A stretch of 64,000 nucleotides of DNA from Psychrobacter pygoscelis. GTDB taxonomy: Bacteria; Pseudomonadota; Gammaproteobacteria; Pseudomonadales; Moraxellaceae. The notes beneath the pieces are model-generated. The model was given only the letters and a program-made list of their open reading frames with translations. It was not told the origin of the DNA and searched no databases. Location of the stretch: positions 310,001 through 374,000 of the forward strand of contig NZ_RQRU01000001.1 in the NCBI RefSeq assembly GCF_004335015.1, written 5' to 3'. A program made the position numbers and the translations under genes. Positions 39,021 to 50,207 of the stretch are shown here, in pieces. Numbering within the stretch: position 1 is the first letter of the stretch; the number at the start of each line of letters is the position of its first letter.

Positions 39021-39941
39021 ATGACCTCATCCAGTACTTTATTCGATCACAGTTTATCCCCTTCCGACTTGATGACAGATAGTAGTGCAAACCCTGCAAT
39101 CCAGTCGCTTGCTACGCCGACTACCTCTGAACCTGTAACCCTGCATACGCTAGCCATAGGCATCGAGTTTTTGGGAAGCAACTACCGCGGTTGGCAGCGG
39201 CAAAAAGAAGTGGTCGGTGTCCAAGCCGTGCTAGAGGATGCTATTAGCAAGGTCGCTAATGAGACCGTTGAAGTGGTCGCTGCTGGCCGCACTGATGCGG
39301 GGGTCCATGCTAGCAATATGATCGCCCATTTCACCACTCAGGCCTATCGCCCCGTGCGCAACTGGCTTCGCGGGATCAATAGCCTATTGCCTGATGATAT
39401 TGCCCTACGCTGGCTTACCCCTATGCCCAGCGACTTTCACGCTCGCTTTGGCGCGATTGCTCGACGTTATCGTTACGTCACTCTCAATCAAGAGCTGCGT
39501 CCCGCCATCTTAAACCATCAAGTCACTCATATTTATGAGCCATTAGATTTAGCAAGTATGCAGGAAGCTGCCCAGTTCATCGAAGGCACTCACGATTTTA
39601 GTAGTTTTCGCGCCGCTGCCTGCCAGTCTAATCAGCCAGTTCGCCATGTCAGCCATGCTCGGCTATTTGCCCATGGCGCCTTTATCGTCTTTGATATTCA
39701 AGCTGATGGCTTTTTGCACCATATGGTGCGTAATTTAATGGGGACCTTATTTGCCATCGGTAAGGGTGAGCTTGCGCCTGATGATTTTAACGTCATTATG
39801 GCTAAGAAAGATCGGACTATCGCCCCACCTACGGCGTCTGGGGATGGTCTTTATTTTATTAACGCTTACTATCGCCCTGAATTTCAGCAGTTATTACCGC
39901 ACTTACCACTGACACCGATATGGCTCAATTTGCCTGACTAA
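39021..39941 (+). CDS. truA: tRNA pseudouridine(38-40) synthase
   Basis: A 306-residue enzyme that modifies the anticodon stem. GIEFLGSNYRGWQRQKEVVGVQAVLEDAI, the catalytic aspartate in AAGRTDAGVHA (about residue 94), PDDIALRWLTPMPSDFHARFGA and GFLHHMVRNLMGTLFAIGKG are clear. The first 45 residues are a Ser/Thr-rich extension, so the true start may be further in. Confidence 0.94.
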   Translation: MTSSSTLFDHSLSPSDLMTDSSANPAIQSLATPTTSEPVTLHTLAIGIEFLGSNYRGWQRQKEVVGVQAVLEDAISKVANETVEVVAAGRTDAGVHASNMIAHFTTQAYRPVRNWLRGINSLLPDDIALRWLTPMPSDFHARFGAIARRYRYVTLNQELRPAILNHQVTHIYEPLDLASMQEAAQFIEGTHDFSSFRAAACQSNQPVRHVSHARLFAHGAFIVFDIQADGFLHHMVRNLMGTLFAIGKGELAPDDFNVIMAKKDRTIAPPTASGDGLYFINAYYRPEFQQLLPHLPLTPIWLNLPD

Positions 39942-40107
39942 TTAACCCTAAAGAATTAACCCTTAAGCTTGTTAGCCTAATAATCTCAAGATAACGTATC
40001 TAAAATCAAATCTTATACCATTATTGGCTTTCACCTTAGTAGAGATATTGCGTTTATTCGCCAACTTACGTATAATATGGGCTTATTTTTATTAATTGAC
40101 AGCAATT

Positions 40108-40332
40108 ATGGCAAAAAAAGACGACATTATTGAATTTGAAGGCGAAGTCATCGACACCCTTCCAAATACTTTATTTAAAGTGCGTTTAGAAAACGGACAT
40201 GAAATCATTGCCCATATCTCAGGCAAAATGCGCAAGCACTATATCCGTATTTTGACAGGCGATAAGGTTAAGGTTGAGATGACGCCTTATGACCTTACCA
40301 AAGGCCGAATTACCTATCGTGGTAAGGCTTAA
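40108..40332 (+). CDS. infA: Translation initiation factor IF-1
   Basis: A 74-residue S1/OB-fold protein that binds the ribosomal A site during initiation. [20 protein letters not shown] and [22 protein letters not shown] are the family sequence. The start at 40108 (MAKKDD) is the conserved one; four codons upstream are also open but match no relative. A separate transcript, with a terminator at about 40461. Confidence 0.97.
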   Translation: MAKKDDIIEFEGEVIDTLPNTLFKVRLENGHEIIAHISGKMRKHYIRILTGDKVKVEMTPYDLTKGRITYRGKA

Positions 40333-40458
40333 TCCAGATCTAGCACTGTGCTGACTCCGATTTATTGACGCAAGCTTTAATTGTACTGAATTTATAGAGT
40401 TCATATTAGATTCTGGACCATACTTAAGCGCAGAGTGTAAGCGCTAGTCAGTACGAAA

Positions 40459-40490
40459 AAACACCGCAAAATAGCGGTGTTTTTTATTGT
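40459..40490 (+). terminator. Intrinsic terminator downstream of infA
   Basis: AACACCGC-AAAATA-GCGGTGTT followed by TTTTATT on the plus strand; A-rich flank allows use from the other side as well. Confidence 0.8.
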
Positions 40491-40712
40491 CTAATACTTT
40501 CTAGTTATTATCGTTTACGAGACTTAAGCGGTCAGCCAATCACAAAACCGGCTATGAGACGACACATTAAACAAGAAACTGAACATAGCGACTGGTAAAA
40601 ATTATTGGCTAACCGTAAAGCCACAAAGCGGCTAACGTCATTGAAGCAGATACTGAAGCCAAATAAATTTTCCCCAGCCACCTAGTAGCAAATTTAAGGT
40701 AAGTCGCAGACC

Positions 40713-41777
40713 TTATTTAAATTCAACGGTGGCATCTTTATTGATCGTCCCATAAAGTGCCAAAGCATCCCAATTGGTCAAGCGTACGCAGCCAGATGAA
40801 GCCTGACGACTGATACGCTCAGGATCTGGAGAGCCGTGGATACCATAGGTTGGCTTAGTCAGGCCAATCCAGACCAATCCTACAGGATTGTTAGGCCCTG
40901 GCGGAATGATGGTCTGACTGCCATCATCATGAGAGTAAGTATAATTCGGCTCGTGAACCTTGACTTTGACACTATGACTGCCTGATGGCGACGGGGTTGA
41001 AGTGCTGCCTACCGTGGTGGGATAACTGGCAACCATATTATCATCAGCGTCATAGGCATATAGCGTCTGAGTGTTTTTATCAGCGACCACTCTACTGACA
41101 GCTGTCGTATTTGGCATGCCAGGGTTGTAAACAGTTATGGTCTCTCCCGCCTTAAACGATGCTTTGGGGTTCAGCGACTTTAAATAGCCCGTATCCATGT
41201 GGAACTTTTCGCCCAAGGCCTCTATGACACTCTCGTAGTACATACCTTCAAGCTCACCTTTGGCCTCAGTACTGCTAGGGATCGTCGTGGTATGGATATT
41301 GAGGTCATCATCCTTTAGCACATAGTTGACCAATACGGGCTGGTTGGCTAGCGCTTTATCCTTGGTTAGTGCCTGCCAAGTCTCTTGATTCAAGCGGTCT
41401 GTGATTGGTAGTCCATTCGCTTTTTGAAACGCTTGCATGGCCTTTCGAGTGTTTTTGCCCCATTTGCCATCTACAGGACCGACACCGTGATGGTGCCAAT
41501 TCAACAAGGCTTGAACCTTAGCACCGATAATTTGATTTAGTTTTTGATTGGTTTTGTCGCCCGACTGCCATTGGCTACTGTTCACTTTTTTAGCCGTGTC
41601 GCTTAGCGAATCTGTTGAATAGGGGATTCTAGGTAATACTCTGTTTAGTGTCTCGCTGATCTCATCATCGCCGCTGAACTTTTGACTGACGGTTGTGGCT
41701 GCGTTAACCGAGGGTGCTAGTACTAAGGCTAAAGCCACAGTTATCGCGCTTACTTTTATCGTTCGAAAATTTATCAC
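40713..41777 (-). CDS. L,D-transpeptidase with peptidoglycan-binding domain
   Basis: A 354-residue exported enzyme (GTG at 41777 after GAGGAA; no ATG is available). Signal peptide NFRTIKVSAITVALALVLAPSVNA. A PG-binding repeat follows (LLNWHHHGVGPVDGKWGKNTRKAMQAF), then a YkuD catalytic domain with YGIHGSPDPERISRQASSGCVRL, giving the catalytic His and Cys. It would make 3-3 crosslinks or attach protein to the wall. Confidence 0.9.
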   Translation of the reverse strand: MINFRTIKVSAITVALALVLAPSVNAATTVSQKFSGDDEISETLNRVLPRIPYSTDSLSDTAKKVNSSQWQSGDKTNQKLNQIIGAKVQALLNWHHHGVGPVDGKWGKNTRKAMQAFQKANGLPITDRLNQETWQALTKDKALANQPVLVNYVLKDDDLNIHTTTIPSSTEAKGELEGMYYESVIEALGEKFHMDTGYLKSLNPKASFKAGETITVYNPGMPNTTAVSRVVADKNTQTLYAYDADDNMVASYPTTVGSTSTPSPSGSHSVKVKVHEPNYTYSHDDGSQTIIPPGPNNPVGLVWIGLTKPTYGIHGSPDPERISRQASSGCVRLTNWDALALYGTINKDATVEFK

Positions 41778-42106
41778 AAAGATATTCCTCAATGTTAAGT
41801 AAATCAGTTGTCGATGGTGCAAGTTTTATAGTTATACTAATCTCTAAAAAGCCCTCTAAAATTAGGCTAGCTTTGCAAGACGGGACAGAGCTAACTAGGG
41901 TTAGATCTGTCGCTCGTAGGGGAGCAAACGTCTAAGTTAATTGCAGCTAACTCTGGCTTAAATCTAGCTTACTCCCCTCACGCTCACGAAAACGACTTCA
42001 CATAATAATGCCACGCAGTGATTTTATTGTGTCCAGCTGATACCTCATCAGAGGTACTTTGCTCCTCAAGGCGACACTAGTACATTTTTATGTATAAATT
42101 AGTGTC

Positions 42107-43210
42107 TCAGGCAAGTTTTGCTAATACTGCCTCCCCCATCTGTTGACAACCAACCTTTTTGAGTGCGCTGTCACTTGGGTCCAATATATCCACTGTGCGC
42201 AGACCATCATCTAACACCTCGCTCACGGCCTGCTCAATAGCCGCTGCGGCAGCTTCTTGCTTGAAGGTATATCGAAGCATCATAGCCACTGACAAGATAG
42301 TCGCTAGTGGGTTGGCAATATCTTGACCGGCAATATCTGGCGCTGACCCATGGCATGGCTCATACATCCCTTTTCCAGACTCATCAAGACTGGCTGAGGG
42401 CAGCATACCAATAGAACCCGTTAGCATGGCTGCCTCATCAGACAAGATATCACCAAACATATTACCGGTGACCATCACATCAAACTGTTTAGGGTTTTTG
42501 ATCAGTTGCATACAAGCATTGTCTGCATACATGTGGGACAACGCAACATCGCTATATTTGTCTTGCTGAAGCTGCGTCATGGTCTGCTTCCAAAGCTCAG
42601 TGACCTCTAGTACATTGGCTTTATCAACTGAGCATACCTTGGCAGGCCGTCCTAAAGCATTGGCTCGCGTTTGCGCCAGCTCAAAGGCCACTTTACCGAT
42701 ACGCTCAATCTCACTAGTACTATAGACCATGGTGTTATAGCCTTGTTGCTCACCATTATCTAGCACTCGAATGCCGCGCGGTTCACCAAAGTAAATCCCC
42801 CCCGTCAGTTCACGGACGATCAACAAGTCAAGTCCTGAGATAATCTCAGACTTAATACTGGAGGCATTGGCCAGCTGCGAGTAGAGCTTAGCCACTCGTA
42901 GATTGGCGAATAACCCAAGCTCACTACGGATCTTTAATAGACCGCGCTCTGGACGAATACTACGCTCAATACTGTCCCACTTAGGACCACCCACAGCCCC
43001 TAATAACACAGCATCAGCAGCACGAGCTTGCTTTAATGTCGCCTCAGGGAGTGGCTCGCCAGTACTATCAATAGCCGCGCCGCCAATGAGGCCTTCATCT
43101 AATATAAGATTTAGTTCAAACTTTCGATCTACTGCTTTAAGCACATTAATTGCTTGAGTCATAATTTCTGGGCCGATACCGTCACCAGCCAAAGTTAATA
43201 TGGTCGCCAT
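42107..43210 (-). CDS. leuB: 3-isopropylmalate dehydrogenase
   Basis: A 367-residue leucine-pathway enzyme that oxidises and decarboxylates 3-isopropylmalate. [13 protein letters not shown] at the start, [23 protein letters not shown] and the [25 protein letters not shown] signature are all present. It is the last of leuC-leuD-lipoprotein-leuB on the minus strand, about 120 bases after the lipoprotein gene. Confidence 0.97.
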   Translation of the reverse strand: MATILTLAGDGIGPEIMTQAINVLKAVDRKFELNLILDEGLIGGAAIDSTGEPLPEATLKQARAADAVLLGAVGGPKWDSIERSIRPERGLLKIRSELGLFANLRVAKLYSQLANASSIKSEIISGLDLLIVRELTGGIYFGEPRGIRVLDNGEQQGYNTMVYSTSEIERIGKVAFELAQTRANALGRPAKVCSVDKANVLEVTELWKQTMTQLQQDKYSDVALSHMYADNACMQLIKNPKQFDVMVTGNMFGDILSDEAAMLTGSIGMLPSASLDESGKGMYEPCHGSAPDIAGQDIANPLATILSVAMMLRYTFKQEAAAAAIEQAVSEVLDDGLRTVDILDPSDSALKKVGCQQMGEAVLAKLA

Positions 43211-43329
43211 AGGAGTCTCTATTTGTAGTAAAAGTTAATATTATTGACCTAAGTCATTGAACTTAGGATCACGATGGTGCAACAAATCACCATACCAGTC
43301 TTGTATTGACTTGCGCTTAGAGTCAGTCT

Positions 43330-44145
43330 TTAAACTCGCTCAGCCCCAACTGCATTATTAATTTGTGGCCTCTCGATTGGTTCCTTGCCTATATCGCTCT
43401 CTAGGTCAAAGTCACTTTCTTCGTCACTGATTAGCTCATCAGAGTATAATAAAGCTTGGGTCTCAGCCCCTTTGGCGATACCAGTAACCTCGACAAATTC
43501 ATTCTGCCGAGAACCTATAGGTAGCTTGCAGAACCTACGTACGGACTGACTGTTACGTAGCAGCTCTACACACAAGGGATCTGGCGAAGCACTGTCTAAT
43601 AAGCTGTCTGACTGCTCATTATTGACCGCTCTATAAGCGCGCAGACGGTAGTCACCAGTCTCCTTAAACTCATGAATTAGCGCAAAACGCTCTTTATATT
43701 CATCGTTATTTTCAGGATAAAAGTTGACATGGACTTCATGATTACCGAGTGTCACGCGCGCGTAATAATTCACTAGCCCGTCTAACTTATTGGGCAATAG
43801 TAGCGCCTGCTCGCTAGAGGCCACCTTATCTCCATCATCTGGCCCAGAAGAGCGTTGATCTACCGCGACTACTTTAGCGCCAGGAATTGGATTATGACTT
43901 TCTGAATCGATTAGTAGATTGTTATCAACCTTGGTAATCTCGCAATGATAGGCCCCTTCGCAGGCAATTGTAAACTCTCCTGGTAGTTGCTTTATAGCTC
44001 TAACAGGAGGCCTGGGTGCGTCAGGTCTGTCGATGGTTTGATAGCCTGTCAAAAGTTGGCAGCCAGCCAATACCCCGACCGTAACTGTAATAGCCATCAT
44101 CCTTGAGGCTGACTTACTTATAATGCTCATTGTTATTCTATTCAT
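43330..44145 (-). CDS. Predicted lipoprotein within the leu cluster
   Basis: A 271-residue protein. The signal ends in VLAGC (cysteine about residue 29), a lipobox, so it should be lipid-anchored. The mature part is beta-rich with IACEGAYHCEITKVDNNLLID and NFYPENNDEYKERFALIHEF. I recognise no family. It lies between leuD and leuB on the same strand, so it may ride on the leucine operon without a metabolic role. Confidence 0.7.
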   Translation of the reverse strand: MNRITMSIISKSASRMMAITVTVGVLAGCQLLTGYQTIDRPDAPRPPVRAIKQLPGEFTIACEGAYHCEITKVDNNLLIDSESHNPIPGAKVVAVDQRSSGPDDGDKVASSEQALLLPNKLDGLVNYYARVTLGNHEVHVNFYPENNDEYKERFALIHEFKETGDYRLRAYRAVNNEQSDSLLDSASPDPLCVELLRNSQSVRRFCKLPIGSRQNEFVEVTGIAKGAETQALLYSDELISDEESDFDLESDIGKEPIERPQINNAVGAERV

Positions 44146-44274
44146 AAGACATCTTATCGCTATTAGAAACTTTTATTTATTCTATATAGTTATCTTAGAC
44201 ATCTCAATCTAGAATATTAAAGTAATTGACGACCACGAATTACCTTGTCTAGGCCGTCAAATTATGATGGCCCG

Positions 44275-44925
44275 CTAAGCCTTTACGTCATTAAATATCC
44301 AAGGCGTCTGACGCTGCATTTTAGCCTCATAGGCTTTAATAGCATCGCTCTGCTGAAGCGTTAGACCGATATCATCCAAGCCATTTAATAGGCAATGCTT
44401 ACGAAACTCATCGACCTCAAAGGGATATTGAGTACCATCAGGGGTAATAACCACTTGACGCTCAAGATCTGCCGTTAGCTCATAGCCGATATTAGCTTCA
44501 ACCTCAGCGAATAGCTTATCGATAATATCTTCTGCCAAAACTATCGGCAACATGCCATTTTTGGAGCAGTTATTATAAAAAATATCTGCAAAACTTGGCG
44601 CAATAACGGTACGAAAGCCGTATTCAGACAGCGCCCAAGGGGCATGCTCGCGGCTCGAGCCACAGCCAAAGTTTTTGCGCGTGAGCAATATCGTGGCGCC
44701 TTGATAACGCGGCTGATTGAGCACAAAATCTGGATTAACAGGACGCTTGCTGGCATCCTGACCAGGGAAACCTTCATCTAGATAGCGCCACTCATCAAAA
44801 AGATTGACACCAAAACCTGTTCGCTGAATCGACTTCAAAAATTGCTTGGGAATAATCTGGTCGGTATCGACATTTGAGCGATCAAGAGGGCATACAATGC
44901 CAGTTTGAACGTTATAAGCTTGCAT
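44275..44925 (-). CDS. leuD: 3-isopropylmalate dehydratase small subunit
   Basis: A 216-residue swivel-domain subunit. [23 protein letters not shown] and the [33 protein letters not shown] motif are typical. It forms the isomerase with LeuC. 130 bases downstream of lipoprotein's start lies its own end; leuC is 164 bases upstream. Confidence 0.97.
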   Translation of the reverse strand: MQAYNVQTGIVCPLDRSNVDTDQIIPKQFLKSIQRTGFGVNLFDEWRYLDEGFPGQDASKRPVNPDFVLNQPRYQGATILLTRKNFGCGSSREHAPWALSEYGFRTVIAPSFADIFYNNCSKNGMLPIVLAEDIIDKLFAEVEANIGYELTADLERQVVITPDGTQYPFEVDEFRKHCLLNGLDDIGLTLQQSDAIKAYEAKMQRQTPWIFNDVKA

Positions 44926-45089
44926 AAAACTTCCTTAACTTCTTATCTATCAATATATCCATTAGTACTAGCAATGACTACTTAATTAAGCTTAGTTACT
45001 TATTAAACTCATTTACCTTGGTTATCAAGGTAACGTGTTTATCGAAGTGACTTGGACAAATAAGCGCAATATCACTTCTTGCTAGGTCC

Positions 45090-46508
45090 TTAAAACTCGC
45101 GAACGTCGACGAAGTGACCGGCCAATGCCGCTGCTGCTGCCATTGCAGGACTTACCAAATGCGTCCGGCCGCCATTGCCCTGACGACCTTCAAAGTTACG
45201 GTTAGAGGTCGAAGCACAGTGCTCTTTGGGTTCTAGCTTGTCGGCATTCATCGCGAGACACATTGAGCAGCCAGGCTCACGCCACTCAAAACCCGCCTCA
45301 ATAAATAGCTTATCTAAGCCTTCTGCTTCAGCTTGCTGTTTGACTTGACCTGAGCCTGCAACGACGATAGCCTCTTTGACCGTATCGGCGACTTTTCGGC
45401 CTTTAATGACAGCAGCCGCTGAGCGTAAATCTTCAATTCGTGAATTGGTACATGAGCCAATGAACACGCGATCAAGCTTAATATCTGTGACCGGTTGACC
45501 TGCTTGTAGTCCCATATACTCATAAGCGCGCAACCAACCTTCTTGCTGCGTCTCATCCTGAGCCATTTGCGGAGTTGGCACTCTATCCGTCACATCAACT
45601 ACCATCTCAGGCGATGTCCCCCAAGAGACTTGTGGGGCAATCTGACTACCATCAATCTCTATCACCGCATCAAAGACGGCATCATCATCAGAATATAGCG
45701 TACGCCAATAAGCGACGGCCTGCTCCCACTGCTCACCTTTTGGGGCATAAGGTCGGTCTTTGACATAGTCGATGGTCGTTTGATCCACAGCGATCATACC
45801 GACGCGCGCGCCAGCCTCAATCGCCATGTTACAGACGGTCATTCGACCCTCCATACTCATCTCTTCAAAGACCTGACCGGCAAACTCAATCGCATAGCCT
45901 GTACCACCTGCAGTGCCAATCTTGGCAATGATAGCCATCACCACATCTTTGGCAGTTACGCCCTCACCGAGTTGACCATTGACACGGATCTGCATATTTT
46001 TGGATTTTTGCTGTACCAAACACTGGGTCGCTAATACGTGCTCTACCTCTGATGTGCCAATACCATGAGCCAGACAGCCGAGCGCGCCATGTGTGGCGGT
46101 ATGTGAGTCTCCGCAGACTACTGTCATACCTGGCAGTACCAGCCCTTGCTCAGGACCCACCACGTGGACGATACCTTGGCGACCATCATTAATTGTAAAC
46201 TCTGCGATATCGAATTTAGCGCAGTTCTCGTCCAAAGTAAGTACTTGCAAGCGAGATATTTCGTCTTTAATCCCTATCACCCCTTTGCTACGCTCTTTTT
46301 TGACGGTCGGAACGTTGTGGTCTGGTGTCGCAATATTGGCTGACAGTCGCCAAGGGGCTCTATTAGCAAGCTCCAATCCGGCAAAAGCTTGAGGGCTAGT
46401 GACTTCGTGTAATAGATGCCGGTCAATATATATCAAGCATGAGCCATCGTCACGCTGACTGACCACATGCGAGTTCCAAAGTTTGTCGTATAAGGTTTGA
46501 CCTGCCAT
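45090..46508 (-). CDS. leuC: 3-isopropylmalate dehydratase large subunit
   Basis: A 472-residue aconitase-type enzyme with a [4Fe-4S] cluster. [50 protein letters not shown] and [13 protein letters not shown] hold the three cluster cysteines. It isomerises 2- and 3-isopropylmalate with LeuD. First gene of the leu cluster, with a long upstream region shared with a divergent LysR gene. Confidence 0.97.
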   Translation of the reverse strand: MAGQTLYDKLWNSHVVSQRDDGSCLIYIDRHLLHEVTSPQAFAGLELANRAPWRLSANIATPDHNVPTVKKERSKGVIGIKDEISRLQVLTLDENCAKFDIAEFTINDGRQGIVHVVGPEQGLVLPGMTVVCGDSHTATHGALGCLAHGIGTSEVEHVLATQCLVQQKSKNMQIRVNGQLGEGVTAKDVVMAIIAKIGTAGGTGYAIEFAGQVFEEMSMEGRMTVCNMAIEAGARVGMIAVDQTTIDYVKDRPYAPKGEQWEQAVAYWRTLYSDDDAVFDAVIEIDGSQIAPQVSWGTSPEMVVDVTDRVPTPQMAQDETQQEGWLRAYEYMGLQAGQPVTDIKLDRVFIGSCTNSRIEDLRSAAAVIKGRKVADTVKEAIVVAGSGQVKQQAEAEGLDKLFIEAGFEWREPGCSMCLAMNADKLEPKEHCASTSNRNFEGRQGNGGRTHLVSPAMAAAAALAGHFVDVREF

Positions 46509-47167
46509 AATTACTGTCCTTTTCTTTCGAATAGCTATGATTGCAGCGCGCCACTTGATGAATATTCAAGTGAAGAGTGAGGATAGATATCAATACGTTA
46601 TGAATAAACTTGAGACTATCGCTGCTCTATGATGACACTACAAGCATTGGCGAGACTTAGGTGAGCGGTGAATAAAAACCAAATGAAAGTTAGCGCTAGA
46701 TTATAAAGTCAATTGACGTGTATTACTATAAACTTCGAGGGTCAGTAAACCACGGCAGTCAGCTATCAAGTCGTCCATCAACTGCTGATGCCTTAGACTT
46801 CATAACATTCGCATTAAGCGCTACTTCCTTAGTATTTCTATGATTATACCAGTCTAATTCTATAATAATAATTGATGATTTTTATTAGTTTAACAACTTT
46901 TAATTCTGTCTTTTAACGAATATACTGTTCAACAATTGGTTATAATAGCGAAACAAACCAATTGAGATGATTAGCGTTAATCACTGCTCTAAGAACTCTC
47001 CACCTCTGCTCCCTACTATAGCCTTGATTTAACAGACTAATTTAATAGCTTTATGTTATTAGATAGCTGGTTATTCTTAACACGCCTATCTCTCTTATAC
47101 CCTTCAAAATTCTGAATTAGTGAATTTTGAACGGCATATAATTATCATTTCAGCAAAAGGATCAAAT
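46509..47167. promoter_or_regulatory. leuC-LysR divergent intergenic region with a long inverted repeat
   Basis: About 660 bases with no gene. CAATTGGTT (46933 to 46941) and AACCAATTG (46956 to 46964) are perfect nine-base arms 14 bases apart. A TATAAT-like element overlaps the first arm. This may be the binding site of the adjacent LysR protein. Confidence 0.5.
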
Positions 47168-48040
47168 GTGAATACGACCAATTTGACGACATTTGTTACG
47201 GTTATGCAGACAGGTAGCATTTCAAGTGCTGCCGAGAAGCTGTTTATTACGCAGCCCGCTGTTAGTAAACGTATTAAAAATCTTGAAGAAGAATTCAATA
47301 TTACGTTATTTGATACTGTTGGCCGTGGTATTGTCGCGACCCAAGCAGCCAATGACATGCTTCCACACGCCAAAAAATGGCTTGATGATTACGAGAATTT
47401 CAAGATCAATCTACAAAATTCTCATCAGACGGTCTCAGGCAAGCTGGTCATTGGCACCAGCCACCATATCGGCTTACATCATCTGCCCCCAGTGCTTAAG
47501 CACTTTATCCAGACGTATCCTGCCGTACAGCTAGAAGTTCACTTTGTGGACTCAGAAGCCGCTCATAAAGCGGTGCTAGATGGTGATGTGTCTTTAGCTT
47601 TTTTGACCCTGCCTCCCGTATACGATAAACGCTTGACCTACCATACCTTATGGTCAGATCCGTTGTACTTTATGACTGGTACACTATCGCCGCTGGCAAA
47701 GAAATCAAATGTAACACTTGAGCAGTTAGCGCATTATCCCGCTATCTTGCCTTCAGCCAATACCTTTACCAGTCAGATTACCTTAGCAGAGTTTGCCAAA
47801 CACAATCTAAAACCTTATGCCACTATGAGCACCAATCCTCTAGAGTCTATTCGCATGCTCATCTCAGTCGGTCTTGGCTGGTCTGTGCTGCCGCAGACAT
47901 TGATAAATCAAGAGCTCACTCAAATAGATATGGCCAATAATATCGAGCTGCAACGCTACCTGGGGGTCGTTATCAATCCAAGCTTAACCCGCTCAGCCAG
48001 TGTAGATGCCTTACTTGATATGCTCGCCCCTATTGATTAA
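47168..48040 (+). CDS. LysR-family transcriptional regulator
   Basis: A 290-residue protein; GTG at 47168 after AAAGGA is chosen because the HTH follows at once (LTTFVTVMQTGSISSAAEKLFITQPAVSKRIKNLEEEF). The rest is a periplasmic-binding-like effector domain (GKLVIGTSHHIGLHHLPPVLKHF). Divergent from leuC, so a leucine-pathway regulator is plausible, but the effector is not shown by the sequence. Confidence 0.85.
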   Translation: MNTTNLTTFVTVMQTGSISSAAEKLFITQPAVSKRIKNLEEEFNITLFDTVGRGIVATQAANDMLPHAKKWLDDYENFKINLQNSHQTVSGKLVIGTSHHIGLHHLPPVLKHFIQTYPAVQLEVHFVDSEAAHKAVLDGDVSLAFLTLPPVYDKRLTYHTLWSDPLYFMTGTLSPLAKKSNVTLEQLAHYPAILPSANTFTSQITLAEFAKHNLKPYATMSTNPLESIRMLISVGLGWSVLPQTLINQELTQIDMANNIELQRYLGVVINPSLTRSASVDALLDMLAPID

Positions 48041-48673
48041 CCGATTAACTGCAAGTTAGCTGACCGCTATAGTTAAGTCAGAAATCATGGTTAAGGACTC
48101 TTAGCAGAATTCTCAGCAATTATCTTGGTAAATGATAATCATTTACATACGTTAGCAATCATATTAACCTTACGTTATAATACGACGCTGTTTTAGTAAT
48201 AGATTGTTATTTTAGCTTAGGATATTTTGTCTAATAATTCTGTCATAGTCTTTTAAGACGATAGAGTAAGGCTAATAAATTAGACGCTTAAAATCGTCTT
48301 TTACACATCTATTGCTTTTCCTACGAGTGCGGTTGCGTGGTTATCGCTTAGCTGAATTTTAATCAGCAGTACCTAGTGCCATACGTGCATGACTGGTATT
48401 TTAAGTTGAACCATATTAATCGCGTAACAATCTAGGATAAATAATTGACGTTACTAACACCTGAGGTTGATGCCAACTAAAACATAAGTCATTCATCCCT
48501 AACACTAGTATTGACAGTCCCAAGCTTATCACTAGTTAATGATAGTAACTTCAGTCATTTATAGACTAGCCGCTCGTTTGGACAATATGAGAATTTAAAT
48601 CAAGCCATTATGCTTATTAGAACATAATGGTTTTTTAATCTTTAGAAACCAATATGTTGGTTAAGGATATTTT
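48041..48673. other. Intergenic region with Fur-box-like palindrome and terminator
   Basis: About 630 bases without a gene. GTAAATGATAATCATTTAC at 48128 to 48146 is a perfect 19-base palindrome close to the Fur consensus. A promoter-like TATAAT lies at about 48176, and a terminator at 48605 to 48636. It may encode an iron-regulated small RNA. Confidence 0.5.
48605..48636 (+). terminator. Intrinsic terminator upstream of putP
   Basis: CCATTATG-CTTATTAGAA-CATAATGG followed by six T, 38 bases before the putP ATG. It ends an upstream transcript or attenuates putP. Confidence 0.75.
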
Positions 48674-50170
48674 ATGAATGGAATTTCTACGGGCGTGTTA
48701 ATCTCACTTGCCTTATATTTTTTATTAATGATAGCGATAGGCGTTTGGGCCTATTTCAAATCAGCAAACGATTCAGAAGGTTACATGCTAGGTGGTCGTA
48801 ACCTCAGCCCTGGCGTTGCAGCCTTATCCGCAGGGGCCTCTGATATGTCAGGTTGGCTATTGCTGGGGCTACCAGGCTATATGTACGCCTCGGGTGTGGT
48901 CAGTATTTGGATCGCCCTTGGTCTAACATTAGGTGCTTTTGCCAACTATCTTATCGTTGCCCCTCGCCTTCGCGTCTATACCGAAGTTGCTGACAATGCC
49001 ATCACCTTACCAGACTACTTTGCCAATCGCTTTGAAGATAAGTCACATTTGCTAAGAGTCATCTCAGCCATTGTTATCATTATATTTTTTACTGTTTATA
49101 CGGCAGCCAGTTTGGCAGGTGGCGGTAAACTGTTTGATAGCGCTCTTGGTATGTCTTATAGCACTGGACTTTGGGTTACGGCAGGCGTTGTCGTCGCTTA
49201 TACTCTGTTTGGCGGCTTCTTAGCGGTCTCTACGACTGACTTTGTGCAAGGCATCATCATGCTTTTTGCTATGATCATTGTACCTGTCGTGGCGTTTACT
49301 GATCTTGGTGGTATCGATACGACTACCAATGCCATTCGTAACATTGATCCACAAATGCTAAACGTCTTTAGTGGTATGTCCTTTTTGGGTATTCTATCGT
49401 TAATGGCGTGGGGGTTAGGTTACTTTGGTCAACCACACATTATCGTCCGCTTTATGGCGATCCGCTCGGTTAAAGATGTACCGACTGCCCGTAATATTGG
49501 TATGAGCTGGATGATCGTCAGCTTAATTGGGGCGTTAATGACGGGCTTTGCAGGCCGCGCCTATGTTCAGAAAACGGCGATGACTCTGGATGATCCTGAG
49601 ACGATTTTCTTAGTCTTTACCCAGTTTTTATTCCATCCATTAGTGTCAGGCTTCTTATTAGCAGCTATTTTAGCGGCCATTATGAGTACCATATCTTCTC
49701 AGCTACTGGTCGTATCAAGCTCGCTGACCCGCGATGTGTATAAGCTATTTTTTGATAAAGAAGCCTCTGAATCTCGTCAAGTATTAGTCGGCCGTATCTC
49801 AGTAGTTCTGGTCGCAGTGGTTGCTATATTCTTAGCCTCAGATCCTAACAGCTCTGTACTATCTTTAGTGTCTAACGCTTGGGCAGGATTTGGTGCTGCA
49901 TTTGGTCCACTGGTCATTATCAGTCTAATGTGGCGAGGCATGAACCGTAACGGCGCTCTTGCAGGCATGATCGTAGGCGCACTGACAGTCATCGTTTGGA
50001 TATACGGTGGTATGAGTGTTGGCGATACGCCGCTCAATGATTGGCTCTACGCTATCATTCCTGGCTTCGTACTAAGCACCATCACTATCTTTGTGGTTAG
50101 TATCGCTACTGGTGGTCCACGCGATACTGTTAAAGCTAAATTTGAAGAGATGGAGCTTAACCTAAAATAG
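48674..50170 (+). CDS. putP: Sodium/proline symporter
   Basis: A 498-residue inner-membrane carrier of the SSS family with about 13 membrane segments. GYMLGGRNLSPGVAALSAGASDMSGWLLLGLPG, the GLTLGAFANYLIVAPRLR region and GFLLAAILAAIMSTISSQLLVVSSS (sodium-site serines) are typical of PutP. It imports proline with sodium. No putA lies nearby in the window. Confidence 0.92.
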   Translation: MNGISTGVLISLALYFLLMIAIGVWAYFKSANDSEGYMLGGRNLSPGVAALSAGASDMSGWLLLGLPGYMYASGVVSIWIALGLTLGAFANYLIVAPRLRVYTEVADNAITLPDYFANRFEDKSHLLRVISAIVIIIFFTVYTAASLAGGGKLFDSALGMSYSTGLWVTAGVVVAYTLFGGFLAVSTTDFVQGIIMLFAMIIVPVVAFTDLGGIDTTTNAIRNIDPQMLNVFSGMSFLGILSLMAWGLGYFGQPHIIVRFMAIRSVKDVPTARNIGMSWMIVSLIGALMTGFAGRAYVQKTAMTLDDPETIFLVFTQFLFHPLVSGFLLAAILAAIMSTISSQLLVVSSSLTRDVYKLFFDKEASESRQVLVGRISVVLVAVVAIFLASDPNSSVLSLVSNAWAGFGAAFGPLVIISLMWRGMNRNGALAGMIVGALTVIVWIYGGMSVGDTPLNDWLYAIIPGFVLSTITIFVVSIATGGPRDTVKAKFEEMELNLK

Positions 50171-50207
50171 ATAACTCACTTTTTAGCTGTTAACTTGCTC
50201 TTCAAAG

